Shown: one piece after another, positions 50,196-62,369 of the stretch
Layout of the letters: each line of letters begins with the position of its first letter
How positions within the stretch are numbered: position 1 is the stretch's first letter
From: Nereocystis luetkeana
Taxonomy: Eukaryota > Sar > Phaeophyceae > Laminariales > Laminariaceae
NCBI GenBank assembly: GCA_031213475.1
Contig: JARUPZ010000008.1
Span: forward strand, 8,466,388 to 8,530,387
Length of the DNA: 64,000 bases
Direction of reading: 5' to 3'
Notes under the pieces: model-generated
What the model was told of the DNA's origin: nothing
Seen by the model: the letters and a program-made list of their open reading frames with translations, nothing else
Database searches by the model: none
Translations under genes and position numbers: made by a program

Positions 50196-50360
50196 ACTCC
50201 CCCTGCTACATAAACCACTCCATAGGGGCGATCTGTACATAATATATCTGGTATTCGGCATGGGGCAAACAATATAGTAGCCATTCATAGTTCTTTTAAG
50301 GAGTTTCATATCAGCCAGGAAATATTCAGGGCTTTTCGCGGGTCAGGTCAAACCTCACGG

Positions 50361-50412
50361 GCCGGGTCGGGTCGGGTCGGGTCGGGTCGGGTTGGGTAGG
50401 GTCGGGTCGGGT
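50361..50412 (+). repeat. (GGGTC)n minisatellite
   Basis: About nine GGGTC/GGTCG units in tandem. Confidence 0.85.
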
Positions 50413-50550
50413 GAGTTTCATATCAGCCAGGAAATATGAAATATTAGGCCCAAAAAGCGTGCACCCACCCCCCTCCCCCATACCCGTACGCCCTCCCCCC
50501 TATTTTTCGCATGCCCCACTCTTGGCAAATACATACATACACACACGTAG

Positions 50551-50589
50551 TCTCCTCCTCCTCCTCCTCCTCCTCCTCCTCCTCCTCCT
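50551..50589 (+). repeat. (CTC)n microsatellite
   Basis: About 12 CTC/TCC triplets in an uninterrupted run. Confidence 0.9.
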
Positions 50590-52012
50590 GGATCCTCGTA
50601 TATACTTACAGCAGTAGTAGTATACTCTCTTATACTGCTGTGCCGCGGACGCTCGACGAGGAACCTTTCGCCGTGTGCTCCGAACAGATCACCACCACCA
50701 CAGCACACACACCGCCTCCCCCCCGTTTTTTATCTTCTAGTTAGGGCCATTCTTATCGGAGAGCTTTTTTTTCCAATTTTTCGACATTTTTTTCGCGCAA
50801 ATTTTCAATCTTCCATATTTTCCTGTTTTTTTTTTCCAAATAAATATTGGAATGTTAACGAACTTGATTAGTCTATACGACGGGCTGTTATATTTTTACT
50901 ACATCATATTCACCACAACATGTCATCATCATGATGTCGTGTACCAGGTACCAGGTATATATATATATATCTATTCTACGCCAAGAACCTCAACATACAA
51001 CCAGAGCAAGAAGGCACAATGCGCCGAGAGACGACCACCCGAAAGCGGCGTCGTCTTCTATCTCCTATCCGCCCCCGGGGGGGTACAGCGGTCGAACAAT
51101 GACCGGTCCGGCTATTATTAATTAGCACCCTGGGTGATGTTCGGGACGATGGCCGTTCGTTGCGGAATATCCGTGATCGGACCGATCAGGAAAAAAAATG
51201 GATCCGATCGATGCCTATTTATAGCGGACAAACTCAGAGTGTCGGGAGTCACCGACGGGTCAACAGGAAGCACAAAACCTCTTTGTTTTGACTGGAGTAC
51301 GAGCCAGCGTTGCGGCCTGCGTTGACTCCAAGAAGAGGGGCACTGTGGTTCCGGGGGGTCGTTGATGTAGCAGACGGTGTCATGGCGATATGGCAGAAGC
51401 GATATGGCAGATCAGAAGGAGGAGGAGGAGAGGAACTGGATACGACATGTCGCAGATAATGCCAAAGAGTAGAAGCAGCAAAGAAAAGGGGAGGGGGGGA
51501 GCGGGGGCAGCCGTGCCGATCACCAATCACATTAATTGGGCCGCCGACAATAGATAGCCGGCAGGAGATGACAGATCATCTGGTGCTGTTCTAGTTCGAC
51601 TAAATAAGTGGAACCTGCGCGATTTTTGCTGCCACACATCGTTATTATACAGCAGCTAATAATACTAATAATATGGTACTTCTACATACTACATACACTA
51701 CACTACGTAGAATACTCTACACTTCACCGCACTACACTACACTACCTGGTACACTATACATTACACTTCCACACAACACTGCACTGCACTACTACTACTA
51801 CTGCTACATTCAGTACTACTATTGGTGCTACTGTTTATTGCTGCCGCTACTCCTACTCCTTCTTAAGTACTAATATTATACTGCTTCTACTCACCAAAAT
51901 CCTAATTTTTCTCCTATCTATCAATAACAACTTATTACTACTATTGATATTCCTCCTACTTCCTCTACTACAAAACTACTACCAGGTACCAGGTATACTA
52001 TTTAGTAGTAGT

Positions 52013-52485
<473 letters not shown>

Positions 52486-52899
52486 TTGTATGTAGTACCT
52501 CAATCCCGGTATTATCCTGGAGCCCGGAAGTTCAAGCGCGCGTCTCGGTCAACTCAACCAAGCAAACTGTGCCCATGTTCACTGCTGTACCACACGGCAT
52601 GCGAGCCTCGAGCGGGCTATGCTATTTTACCTGGCACCGTTATACCTGGTGTACGTGAGGACATTTTGGATTCCGCCATAGACCGCAGTACACACCCGCC
52701 GATCTGCTTGTGTTTGTTTTGTTGCTCGGTGGTTATGTACTGGCAAAATTCTAGCCAAGCTTCATTAACGTATTCCAGGTATGCTGCAGTTCATAATACC
52801 AGGCATACGCTAAAGAATACGCACAAGGGCGCTCTTAAACAGTACCTGTAAAAACGTTGACCCCAGTGCACCTGAAGCGGTCTCTTGCATTATTGGTTT

Positions 52900-53760
52900 T
52901 TATAATGGAAGTAGGTGGAAACTTCCATTGTAAGGTTCCACCGCTATCACGGAAGCTTTTACCACTTCCACAGAAGCTTCCACCACTTCCACGGAAGCTT
53001 CCACCACTTCCATGGAAGCGGATGGAAGTTTCCACTAAAACCTATAGAAGATTCCATGGAAGCGCTGGAAGCTTCAATAGAAGCTTCCATGGAAGTACGC
53101 GGAAGCTTCCATGGAAGCGTCCGTGGAAGCTTCCACAATTTCCATGGAAGTTTCCGTGGAAGATTCTTCCATGAAAGCTTCCGCCGTGGATTTGGGGAAG
53201 CTTCCGCGGGAAGTCTGGAGTACTACCACGGAAGCAATTATCCCAGAAGCCTTGGGCTGATTCGATGGAAGCTTCAATCGTTACTTCCACAGAAAATCTC
53301 AAAGTCTACTCCCATGGAAACTCGTGTGAGCTTCCATTGAAGCGGTGGAAGCTCCCATGGGAGAAGTACATTCTTCCATCCAAGGAGTGGAATATTCAGT
53401 GTGGATCAACGTTCCACGACTTCCACTGCTTCCACGAAGTCTTGGAGGAGCTTCCACAGCTTCCACGGAAGCTTGTAACTTCCATGATGCCTTAGGGGAG
53501 CTTCCACCACATCCATGGAAGCTTCCACCACTTCCACGAAAGCTCGTTGAACCTTCCACTACTTCTATGAAGTGTTGGAGGACCTCGACTTCCACGGACG
53601 CTTCCATCGCTTTGTTGGACGTAAAGTTAGCTTCCACGACTTCCATGGAGGTCGTAGGAGCTTCGGCGACTTCCCTTAAACCTTGTGAGCTTTGTGAAAC
53701 TTCCACAGCTTCTGTGGAAGCTGACACAAACTCCTTGGAAGCATGCTGCACTCACATACA
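52900..53760 (+). repeat. 21-base minisatellite of GGAAGCTTCC/TTCCAYGGAA palindromes
   Basis: The clearest units, near 52950-53020, read AGCTTCCACCACTTCCACGG plus A and recur every 21 bases. Further on the array is degenerate but keeps GGAAGCTTCC and TTCCATGGAA at short intervals. As 21 is a multiple of three, several frames on both strands stay open. I do not call a gene. Confidence 0.85.
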
Positions 53761-54357
53761 GATAGCACAGGATACCGGCCTGTTCGTGTCCTTTATCGTT
53801 GGTTAAGGGGGCTGCACGTGGTCGATTTTCACAAACTCGGCGTTTACGTAATCAGCCGAAGTTTACCAAACGATTAGGCAGTATTTTGTGGCAAGCGATG
53901 TACACGTTTCAGCGGTGGCCAGTAGGGTGGGGTATTATCGGGTGAAAGTAGTCCAACCGTAGCTGGTGGGAGTGGATGTGATCGGCGTACTCGTGTACCG
54001 TAGTTGCTCGATTTTCTGTTTTTTTTTTTATCCGGTACGTTCGATTCGTTTCTTCATTGTTCTTTTCGCTTTTGATCTACACACTCCACGAACACATGTT
54101 GACGAAACTCATGGATATCCTGCTGGGCGACGTTGTAGCGATAATTATAAAATATTCCCAGAGTAGTACAGTACGGTATGACTGCTGTAGTAAGTTATCG
54201 TAGACATATTCGGGCGGGTCTGGCGTTGGTGTCGAGTGCGATGACAACGGTGGGCGCAAGTGAAATACATACTTGGCAACCACACTCAGGCGCCAGGCGG
54301 GCTCTTCCTAGATGGAGTCCAGACCTTCGGCCACGATCTTCATGCCCTCGTGTTCCC

Positions 54358-54837
54358 ACAATGGAGATAACCTTACTATGATGCCGCAGTTCAGGCTGGC
54401 AATGAAGTGACCGTGTGTATGATGCGTCGAAAATGAGCCTGCATAGTCGCCCTTTATGAGGTCGTTTGTCGACATGAAAGGTGGGGGGGCAAAAATAGTA
54501 GAGACAGCGCCAGTAACGTGGCTACAACAAACGTGCAACAGCAGGCATGTTAGGACAGTTTTGTTGTTTTCGACAAGGACAACAATCGAGTGAGATGCCA
54601 CTTGTCCTGGCACAATGGAGCTATCCTTGCTATGATGCCGCAGTTCAGGCTGGCAACGAAGTGATCGTGTGTGTGTGAGGCGGTCGAAAATGAGCCTGAA
54701 TAGTCGCGCTTCATCAGGCTGTGCGTCGACATGAGATGGGGGGCAAAGGCAGCAGAGACAGCGCCAGCAACGTGGCTGCAACAAACAAACGCGCAACAGC
54801 AGGTGTGTGAGGACAGTTTTTGGTTTTCGACAAGGAG
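54358..54837 (+). repeat. Tandem duplication, about 225-base copies
   Basis: 54358-54581 and 54611-54837 are collinear (CACAATGGAG, TATGATGCCGCAGTTCAGG, GTCGAAAATGAGCCTG, GACAGCGCCAG, TTTTCGACAAGGA) with scattered substitutions and short gaps. Confidence 0.85.
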
Positions 54838-55344
54838 AAACATCGAATCAGATACCACGTGTTTTTGCGCGGCCAGTCCAGCACAACAAGTATTTAGTCG
54901 TTTATTACAACTACAAGATCATGCAAACGTGGGTCCAGTCGGTCTTACGCCATGCCAAGTTACTGCCTGAACGAAAATATGGTAGGACCTTCCTTGCCGC
55001 CCAGTGATTGGCAAAACTTTGTTCGTAGCCATTGCTGACTTAAATCGTTCGTGGCGGCGGCCAGAAGGGTCTAGGCGTACCGGTAATCCGTAGCATGTTC
55101 TGGCACCAAAATTACGGGCGGTTATTGTCAATACGTACGTGTCTGCTTTATTAGTCAAGCAACTGCCCATAGGCGTGACCGTGGTTGGCCAGTCTCGCGA
55201 AAAACGTGATACCTTGTAAAATGCCAGTGGTGTAAATGTACCGAAAGTGCTCACACAAAGAACTGCACAGAGAACAACGTGGATTGCGCAGACCCAGCAA
55301 GGGATCTGAATTGAGCGGGTGGTGGGGCGGCGGGGGGGTGGGGT

Positions 55345-55440
55345 AGTCAGTTTCATGCATGCCCGTAGTCGTGTAATGATAAACTCTCGCATCTCTACAA
55401 TGCCGGCACGGAGCACGTTGGGTTTTCACGATCAAGGGAG
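55345..55440 (+). repeat. Family E dispersed repeat, short copy
   Basis: CATGCATGCCCGTAGTCGTG, TCTCGCATCTCTACAATG, CACGGAGCACGTTGGGTTTT. Confidence 0.7.
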
Positions 55441-56084
55441 ATATGTGCGCCTTATTCCTGTCCCACGGTTGTTGCCGTTATTTTGTCCATGGTTCGATGA
55501 TATCGCCTTGGGTCGTGTTTTGTATAGATTCTGCTGTGTGGTGCGGCGCTTGCGTGGTGGTGGCGGATGGTGGGTGAATACACGCTCGTCGTTTGGGGGG
55601 CGTGAGGGTCATATTTGTTTCATACTTCTATGACCCATCTTTGATTGGCCTTTCAATAGGTTGCTGTGATGTTTAATGTTTAGGTTATATAGAATGGGGG
55701 ACGCCGGGAGGAGTCTGTGTAAAGCGATTCGTGCACACCGGGGAGGGTTGGTGGTTACGTCTGGGTGCCGTCCTTGATTGGCATTAGTTAAGTGCGTGTT
55801 GTTAGGTAGCGGCTAGGCTATTCATGTTTATGTGAAAGCAAGTTATGAACGCCGGGAGGGCGTTAACGACTTCTCTCAGGGAGTTCTGTCACGGTCGATA
55901 ATTGCATCGTTGCCAACGATGAAACAGTGGTCGCTGGGGGTTGTGGGCAGGGGGGCAGAGGAGTTGTGTTGATGTATTTCATACGTACTGTAGCCTTTGT
56001 TGTCGAATTCGTTTCCTGGCGGCGTTCTGGTTCTCGTTGGTCGTAGCGCAGGTAGGTCGTGGATGGGTGGGGGTGGCATATATG

Positions 56085-56340
56085 TACTCGATCTCATGCA
56101 TGGCCGTAGTCGTGTGACCATAGGCCCTCGCATCCCTACAATGTCGGGACGGAGCATGTGGGGTTTTCACCGACCAGGCAGACATTGCTTGCACCAAGCG
56201 TAAAGCGCCGTGAGGTGTCCGGCGAGTCGCATGAAGGGTTAGCTACATCCTACTAAGAACCGCTTGTGAGGTGGGCTTGCATATGGATGGCAGCCACAAT
56301 GAGTTAATTTAATACCCGGTGTAGCCGCTTCCAGAGACTG
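56085..56340 (+). repeat. Family E dispersed repeat, copy 2
   Basis: Collinear with 7760-8060 (see there). Frames crossing it are not coding. Confidence 0.75.
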
Positions 56341-56479
56341 GGAGCACTATGTAGCTCCGTTTTGGGTGTCGTACCATGAACACTACTATACATGATACGA
56401 TCATTCCGACTTGTGCGGAGTAAAGGTTATTCACCTCGCACAAATGATCTAACTCGATAACCACCCATGGGCGACTGCC

Positions 56480-56690
56480 AAAAAAAACCCTAACAAACAA
56501 ACGAACAAACGAACAACCAAACGACCAGCCAAACAAACGAACACACACAAACAAGCAAACAAACAAAGAAACAAACAAAGAAAAAACAAACAAACAAACA
56601 AACAAACAAACAAACAAACAAACAAACAAACAAACAAACAAACAAACAAACAAGCAAACAAACAAACAAACAAACAAACAAACAAACTGT
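56480..56690. repeat. (AAAC)n microsatellite
   Basis: About 200 bases of CAAA/AAAC tetramers, purest at 56587-56650. The FVCL-type repeated frames on - are artefacts. Confidence 0.95.
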
Positions 56691-57539
56691 ACCCTCGTTG
56701 TCTAGCTCACGTAGTGAGCGGCATGTTTTACAGTGTCGTTGCCGACCGACGCCAACCCAACCTGGGGGGGGGGGGTATGGTGTGCTTGCACCAAAGCCGT
56801 AGACTTGCCTGGCGTTTTTCTCTCCTGTGGCCGGCGGCGCGTGTGTCGTGGCGAGCCGGGGGCGGGGCGGATTGGGCGAAAGGGATGTTGATGGCCCAAC
56901 CTTCACCGACACGGGTTGCTGACTTAAAGCGTGATTATCGTTTGTTCGTTTCGCGCGCGCTTGGGGGCAGAGGACGCCTGGGAGAGGTTGACCTGTAAAC
57001 TTTGTGGTTGACGTCTACACGCCGCAGAATGGGACTGTGTTTCAGCCGGTTGTTGCCGTCGGCGCTTGCGTGGTGCTTGTTAACAATGTGGCGTGCGTTT
57101 GGTAGCGGGGTTGGAGCGGCAGATGCTGTTGTGATTCGATCTCCATGCTGTAGGACGGACTGATGCTTTGTTCGGTTGCTGCCGTGGGTATCTACGCGGA
57201 CCCGATCGAATTCTTCGTGGACGCTGGGAAGAGGTCTTCTTGTTCTTATCGTTTCCACCCCTCCATGCCGTACCTTGTTCTAGTGCTCCTGGGGTGTGAT
57301 TTTACTAAGACTGGGCGATGTTAGTGTTTGTGTACCTACCGTTGCCGTGACTACCATGCTGCCCCCTTGTTGCGGTCGGCACTTACTTGCGTGGTGGCAG
57401 CAAACAAAGGGGGTGTTCTTAGGATGGCTGGATAATTCCTGATTCTGCGTGATTCACGGCAGGGAACGGCTTGTAGACCGAACTATTGATGTCACACTCG
57501 ACCGGAAGACCGCGAGGTGCTTTCGGGAGGGGGGGGGAG

Positions 57540-57735
57540 GGGTTGCACGGTCAACCAGCGATATACTTCGGCAACCTCAACTTCCTTCCGTTCGTCGCAT
57601 ACGGAACAGTAGTAGTAGCGCTCAGCGTGAACGTTTCGGGGGCGTACGCCGACACGCCGACAGGGAACTTGGGGATCAAACGTTTTTGTGCAATACGTGA
57701 CATACCAGGAGGTATACGAAGTATATGAGTGAGGG
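57540..57735 (+). CDS. Possible exon with a hydrophobic stretch
   Basis: One frame reads QPAIYFGNLNFLPFVAYG, then VVVALSVNVSGAYA and DTPTGNLGIKRF, ending at TGA near 57731. Codons are GC-ending and the run up to AYA|D resembles a signal or thylakoid-targeting sequence with an AxA site. No second exon found and no family recognised, so this is tentative. Confidence 0.25.
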
Positions 57736-57805
57736 GATTACCAGCTCGTGCAGTTAGTGTGTCTTCCCCTTCTCTGCTTGCAATCGCCGTCCAGCGTGTT
57801 GCTGT

Positions 57806-57950
57806 ACACGAAGTATATCGATACTTGCTCCTACTAGCTGTTACCACAGTGTTTTGAATTCCTCTCTATATATATACGAAGTATAACGATACTTGCTCCT
57901 ACCAGCTGTTACCACAGTGTTTAGAATTAATTCCTCTCTATATATAAACG
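57806..57950 (+). repeat. Tandem duplication, about 75 bases
   Basis: GAAGTATA(T/A)CGATACTTGCTCC, AGCTGTTACCACAGTGTTT and ATTCCTCTCTATATATA occur twice in a row. Confidence 0.85.
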
Positions 57951-57959
57951 GGGTAGTAC

Positions 57960-58715
57960 ATCGTACTTCATTCGCCGGAAATACACCAGCAGCAGCACTA
58001 ACTTCGAGGCAACAAAAAAACAGACAGCGTCGTATTGAATGGATAGTAGTGTGGAACTGAAGTACTGCTGTAGGGATACATACATACTGCTGAGTGACTG
58101 GGGACACGTACGAGTATAAGATACTGCTTGTACTTGGACTGAAAACACGTAAGTAAGCAGCTTGTTTACTAATACCAGACATAGTGACGCCTCAGAATGA
58201 CAGCGGCTTATGTTTAGAGGATCGAGATAGAAGTCGTCCCAGCACAGCATCCATTTTGAATCATAAGTCCGTAGAAGCCTGGAATCCACGTCTGAACACT
58301 GCAAACTCGGCACCGTGTCGATGCATGGAAGCCAGTCGTGTATGTCCTCCCACCAGCTAGGTTTTTCTTCTCTAGGCCCCCACATTAGTAATATGTCGAA
58401 TGACAACACTGTTTGAATGAGACATTGCAGAGGCAGCATCTAACTTGAAATGTTCTGAAGCTTTCCCAAAAACTGATTTTGTCACGGAATAACGGACGCT
58501 TAAGCTCCGCCTATCGTAATCGTTGTTCGAAAAACACTGCAAAATAACCGAGAGTATCGATTTTGAGTTGGTCTTTAGCAAGCCCGTCAGTCAAATAAAT
58601 AAGAAAATGGCCAGGACATGATTGTTCTATCGTAGCATGCATCTGAGCTACAGTACGTAAAAAAACACGTACCTATACACTGGAATGCGTAAACACCAGT
58701 TGTTTGAAGCAAATG
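57960..58715. other. No recognised gene
   Basis: A - strand frame (57927-58439) is open for 170 codons but has no recognisable motif. Confidence 0.35.
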
Positions 58716-58719
58716 CATG

Positions 58720-59945
58720 GGAGGCTTCCGGTGCTAAAAAGCAAGTTCCCGCTTCTTTCCCCATTCTGTGGAAGCCCCCAATATGTTTCCTTTCGTGGAA
58801 AACTCACGTTTGCTAGGTCCCGCAGAAGATTCACTCTGTTTCCCTTTTGTCGTAAAAGACTGAAGAATTACATGAATAGTTGGAAAAGCACGTGGAAGCG
58901 CGTGGAAGCCATTGGAAGGAGTACAAACACGCCACATGTTTTGGGACTAAGTGGATGTAGTTGAAAGAAAGTGGACCCCAAGGGCGGGTCGTGGAAGCCC
59001 GTGGAAGTGAACGCATCTCTTGCAAGCTTCCGGGGAAACGGCCGCCGAAGAATCTCCCACCGGAGAAGCTCCCACCGAAGCTTCCATAGGAAGCACCTGC
59101 GGAAGATTCCAATCCCATCAAAAATTGAAGCTTTCCGCTGCTCCCATTGGCTCTATTACGGGGGACCATAGTTAATAGGACCAAGTATTGTTGGTAAAAA
59201 TTGTTAAATATATAGGCTTTTATGCATACCATAGGTCCTATTAACTATGGTCCCCCGTAATAATACATGAAAGGGATGGAAGCGCCCATGGAAGTTGTGG
59301 AAGTGAATACGGAAGTGTTGGAACCTCGAACGGAATTGGTGGAAGTTTCCACGGAAGTGGTGAAAGCTTCCATGGACGTTAGTAGTGGAAACTTCCGTGG
59401 AAGTGCCGTAAACGTGGCAGCGGAAGTTCCATGGCCGCGGCCGTGTACGTCCGCGGAAGCAGCGGGCGTGGAAGCTTCCATGGAAGCAGTGGAAGCTTCC
59501 AGGGGCAGCATGAAATGTTGTTGGAAGTACTCTCAAAATGATGGAAGTGCGCAGAAGTCGATGGGAGTAAATAAATGATGTTTCTCGGAAGCTTCCACGG
59601 AAACTTTCACTGGCACTTTCATGACACTTTCACGTAAGCTTCCACTACAAACTTTCATTGGAAGCTTCCAGCCTCCATGGAAGTGGAAGCTTCCACGGAA
59701 GTGGTAGAAGCTTCCATGGAAGTCATTGAAGCTTAAACCTCTTGCATGGAAGCTTCCACCACTTCCGTGGAGGCTTCCACAACTTTTAGGAAGCTTCCAT
59801 GGAGGTGGTGGAAACTTCCATGGAAGTGGGGGAAGCTTCCATGGAAGTGGTGGCAGCTCCCATGGAAGTGGTGGAAGCTTCCATGAAAGTCGTGGAAGCT
59901 TCCAACGGAAAATTCCATCTACTTCCATGGAAAAAGTCAAAAATG
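58720..59945. repeat. GGAAGCTTCC/TTCCATGGAA minisatellite, second cluster
   Basis: Sparse to 59150, dense at 59265-59520 and 59680-59930. At 59790-59900 the unit GGAAGTGGTGGAAGCTTCCA plus T recurs every 21 bases, the reverse complement of the unit at 52950. Interrupted by family A copy 15. Confidence 0.85.
59156..59260. mobile_element. Family A MITE, copy 15
   Basis: 105 bases, TA flanks, inserted inside the GGAAGCTTCC cluster. Confidence 0.95.
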
Positions 59946-60164
59946 CACCAGACCCACAGGCGAAGAAATGTGACGTGCCAGCGTACCGGTACGAGAACAC
60001 AACGCCGCAAGCAAGACCAGAAAATATGATTATTTGCGAATGTTCTCTAGGCGTTGGAGGCTCGGTGTATTAGCAAGCTAGGAAGTAAACAAGAATGAGG
60101 CTCCCTTAAGTTTGCGATGTACTTGCTTTACTCACTACTCTTTTTTGGTTATGGGTCCCTGTAT

Positions 60165-61075
60165 CGATCAGTCGGGGTTCATTGGAGGGCTCGCGAAAAT
60201 GACGACAGTCATCGTGACTGTCTTCGAAGCAGCAGGCCTCACGGTATCGGAAAATAAGGCAGAGCCAATGCTTCTACAAACACCCGACCAGACAGCCCTC
60301 GCACCACCGGCCGTCATCGAAGCAGCAGGCCAGAGGTATAAACAGACGGCCCAGTTCTTATACCTAGGCTGCACTATCCACGAACACGCTAACATCTCGC
60401 TCGAAATCGACTGACGAATCTGTCTCATCATGCGAGCATGCCTCAAACGGTTCGGCCCGGAGTTGTATGATAAAGCGACCGACCCCTTAGCCTGAATGTC
60501 CGAATGCTGAAGGCCAAGGTGATTGAGACGCTGCCGTACGGGTGTGTGACGTGGACCCTCCAATAGGAACACTTTGCCAAGCTTCGAACGGCTCACCAAG
60601 TCCTCTTGCGAGTCATTGGCTTCCAGCGCCGACTTTTTGCTGACCACAGCACCCTCACCCACGCAAAGGCCCCCAAGATGACACGTTGCGAGAGCATCGA
60701 AACGACTATTCGTAAACGGCGGCTCTTCTTAGCGGGGGGCGTGGCACGACAAAGCAAGGAGCGATTTCCCAGTCAGGTTGTGTTCGGGACGATGGCTGGC
60801 GGGGAGACCCCGAGACCTGTCGGACATTTCAAGAGTTGGCAGAGATGCATAGTCGAAGACATACATAGGGAGCTCCGAGGCATCAAAGGCGGGTGAACGG
60901 AACACTCCTCCTTGGTTTTTGGAGTTGAGACCACGCTGTGGCCTACTGCAACGAAAAATACGAGGATGTGCTACCGGGGGGTCCTTGAAGCAGCCGAGCG
61001 GTTCATGGTGAGGTGCCACGAGGATGAGGCACATCTGGATGGGCATCGCCGCGCATGCGCCGTAGGTGGTGCCTA
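60165..61075 (+). pseudogene. LINE reverse-transcriptase C-terminal remnant
   Basis: FEAAGLTVSENKAEPMLL and AAGQRYKQTAQFLYLGCTI (frame of 60112-60414), then ACLKRFGPELYDKATDPL after a stop, MRVIGFQRRLFADHST and TRCESIETTIRKRRLFLAGG (frame of 60606-60896), then LVFGVETTLWPTATKN and VLEAAERFMVRCHEDEA. This is the order of the post-catalytic part of endonuclease-reverse transcriptases of non-LTR retrotransposons. The catalytic core is absent, and in-frame stops (60412, 60492) and frame changes show a dead copy. A related live LINE could mobilise the SINEs in this window. Confidence 0.85.
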
Positions 61076-61189
61076 AGGGAAAGGGGGGAGGGGAGGCAAC
61101 TGGACGAGAGGAAGGAAACCACACCAAGGGAATCCTGGGAAGGGGGGTAACAGAAGGAGTATAAGGGAAACCGCGGTGGACGAAAGTAG

Positions 61190-61560
61190 GAAGGAGACGG
61201 CAGACAGGGTAGCAAGGCACCAGGCCGACTAGCAAGTAGGAGCATGTCTATATGCCACTCGTGCCGCCCACTGCTACAGCTGGTACGGACATTGTCGTTT
61301 TGGCATATGTTTGTATTACGCTTGATCCTCCGTAATCTTGATTTTTTTGCTTTGTGTTTCTTTCTTCTTGCCCTAACGAAAGGAGTCATGTGGCGTGGGT
61401 GGATGACGAGCCTGCTTTGCTCGTTTCGTACTCTCTGACGCACCCTCTCCAGGTGTGGGGTATAGTCGATGAATGCAGGACAGAGACGGCAGACAGGGTA
61501 GCAAGGTGTCAGACCGACTAGTAGGATGAACCTGGATATGCTGCTCGTGTCCCAAACAGC
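61190..61560 (+). repeat. Repeated 75-base block after the LINE remnant
   Basis: GACGGCAGACAGGGTAGCAAG, (A/T)CAGACCGACTAG(T/C) and TGC(T/C)(G/A)CTCGTG recur at 61195-61265 and 61482-61555. Possibly part of the element's 3' UTR. Confidence 0.7.
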
Positions 61561-62369
61561 TGCGGCTACCTGGAGGGTCCATTGTTCTTCGGTGTGCCTG
61601 TTATTTTTCCTCGGTGTTTAGACTTACTGTCTTTATATGTAGTGGTGCTGTTTCGCTGCATATCACATAACAGCAGAGACCCCCAGCTCTACAGATCGCA
61701 GGGTCCGATAAAAAACAACTACGTATTTAGTAGGATTGAGTGCCTCCACTTTTCCCGAGGGGGGGCACAACAATTTGTTTCTTTGGGTTCTCCTTATCCG
61801 TTTGCTCTTGCAATTTGTTTCTTTGTTTTCTGTTTTCGTTTTTTTGTTCATTTCTTTCTTTTCCTTATCCACGTATCTCTCTTTCATAGAATGTGAATGT
61901 CGTGGCTGTCGTACCGTATCCAGTGCGATGACATGGCAGGCATTGCATTGTTTACTTCGCTCACTGCATACGTAACAACGAGGTATCTTTGTGTAGCATA
62001 GTTTTGAGACCACGGAGCTTGCATCTCTCCAGGATTGAAGAATCGGCACGGACACTGGTTGTGCTGGATGCCGATGGGTAGAAAGAACGGTTTAATGTGA
62101 AGAACGCACACAAGGAAATATACATTTTTCACATATTATTAGTGCTTGGTATTCTACTCCTCCCCGAACCATGACGGCTACGTGATCCATCCGCCCACCC
62201 TCTTGCGGAAGCCATACCCCGTGCATGAGTTAATCAAGTATGGAAAAAGTCCCTCATGGGGACGATGCTCCTCAAAAGGTGTTTCCATGGAACGTCCCAC
62301 GCGATTTCCAGGGCGCGCCATTGGCGGCATGGGACCGTGTGCTGAAGGGCAACACATCAGGCGAGACTG

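Larger units (their letters stand above)
49475..50873. repeat. Family G inverted repeat pair, about 120 bases each
   Basis: 49475-49592 and 50748-50873 are reverse complements with few changes (AAGTTCGTTAACATTCCAAT and its complement; CTCTCCGATAAGAATG and CATTCTTATCGGAGAG). A shorter related block is at 49203-49262. The 1.15 kb between them holds an old S1 SINE and simple repeats, no gene. Confidence 0.75.

Noticed and set aside
52857-53806. Repeated MEAS/GSFHGS proteins on both strands
   Set aside because: A 21-base minisatellite keeps frames open on both strands at once; no non-repeat domain attached.
56309-56912. FVCL-repeat frames that look like a cysteine-rich membrane protein
   Set aside because: Pure (AAAC)n translation in three - frames.
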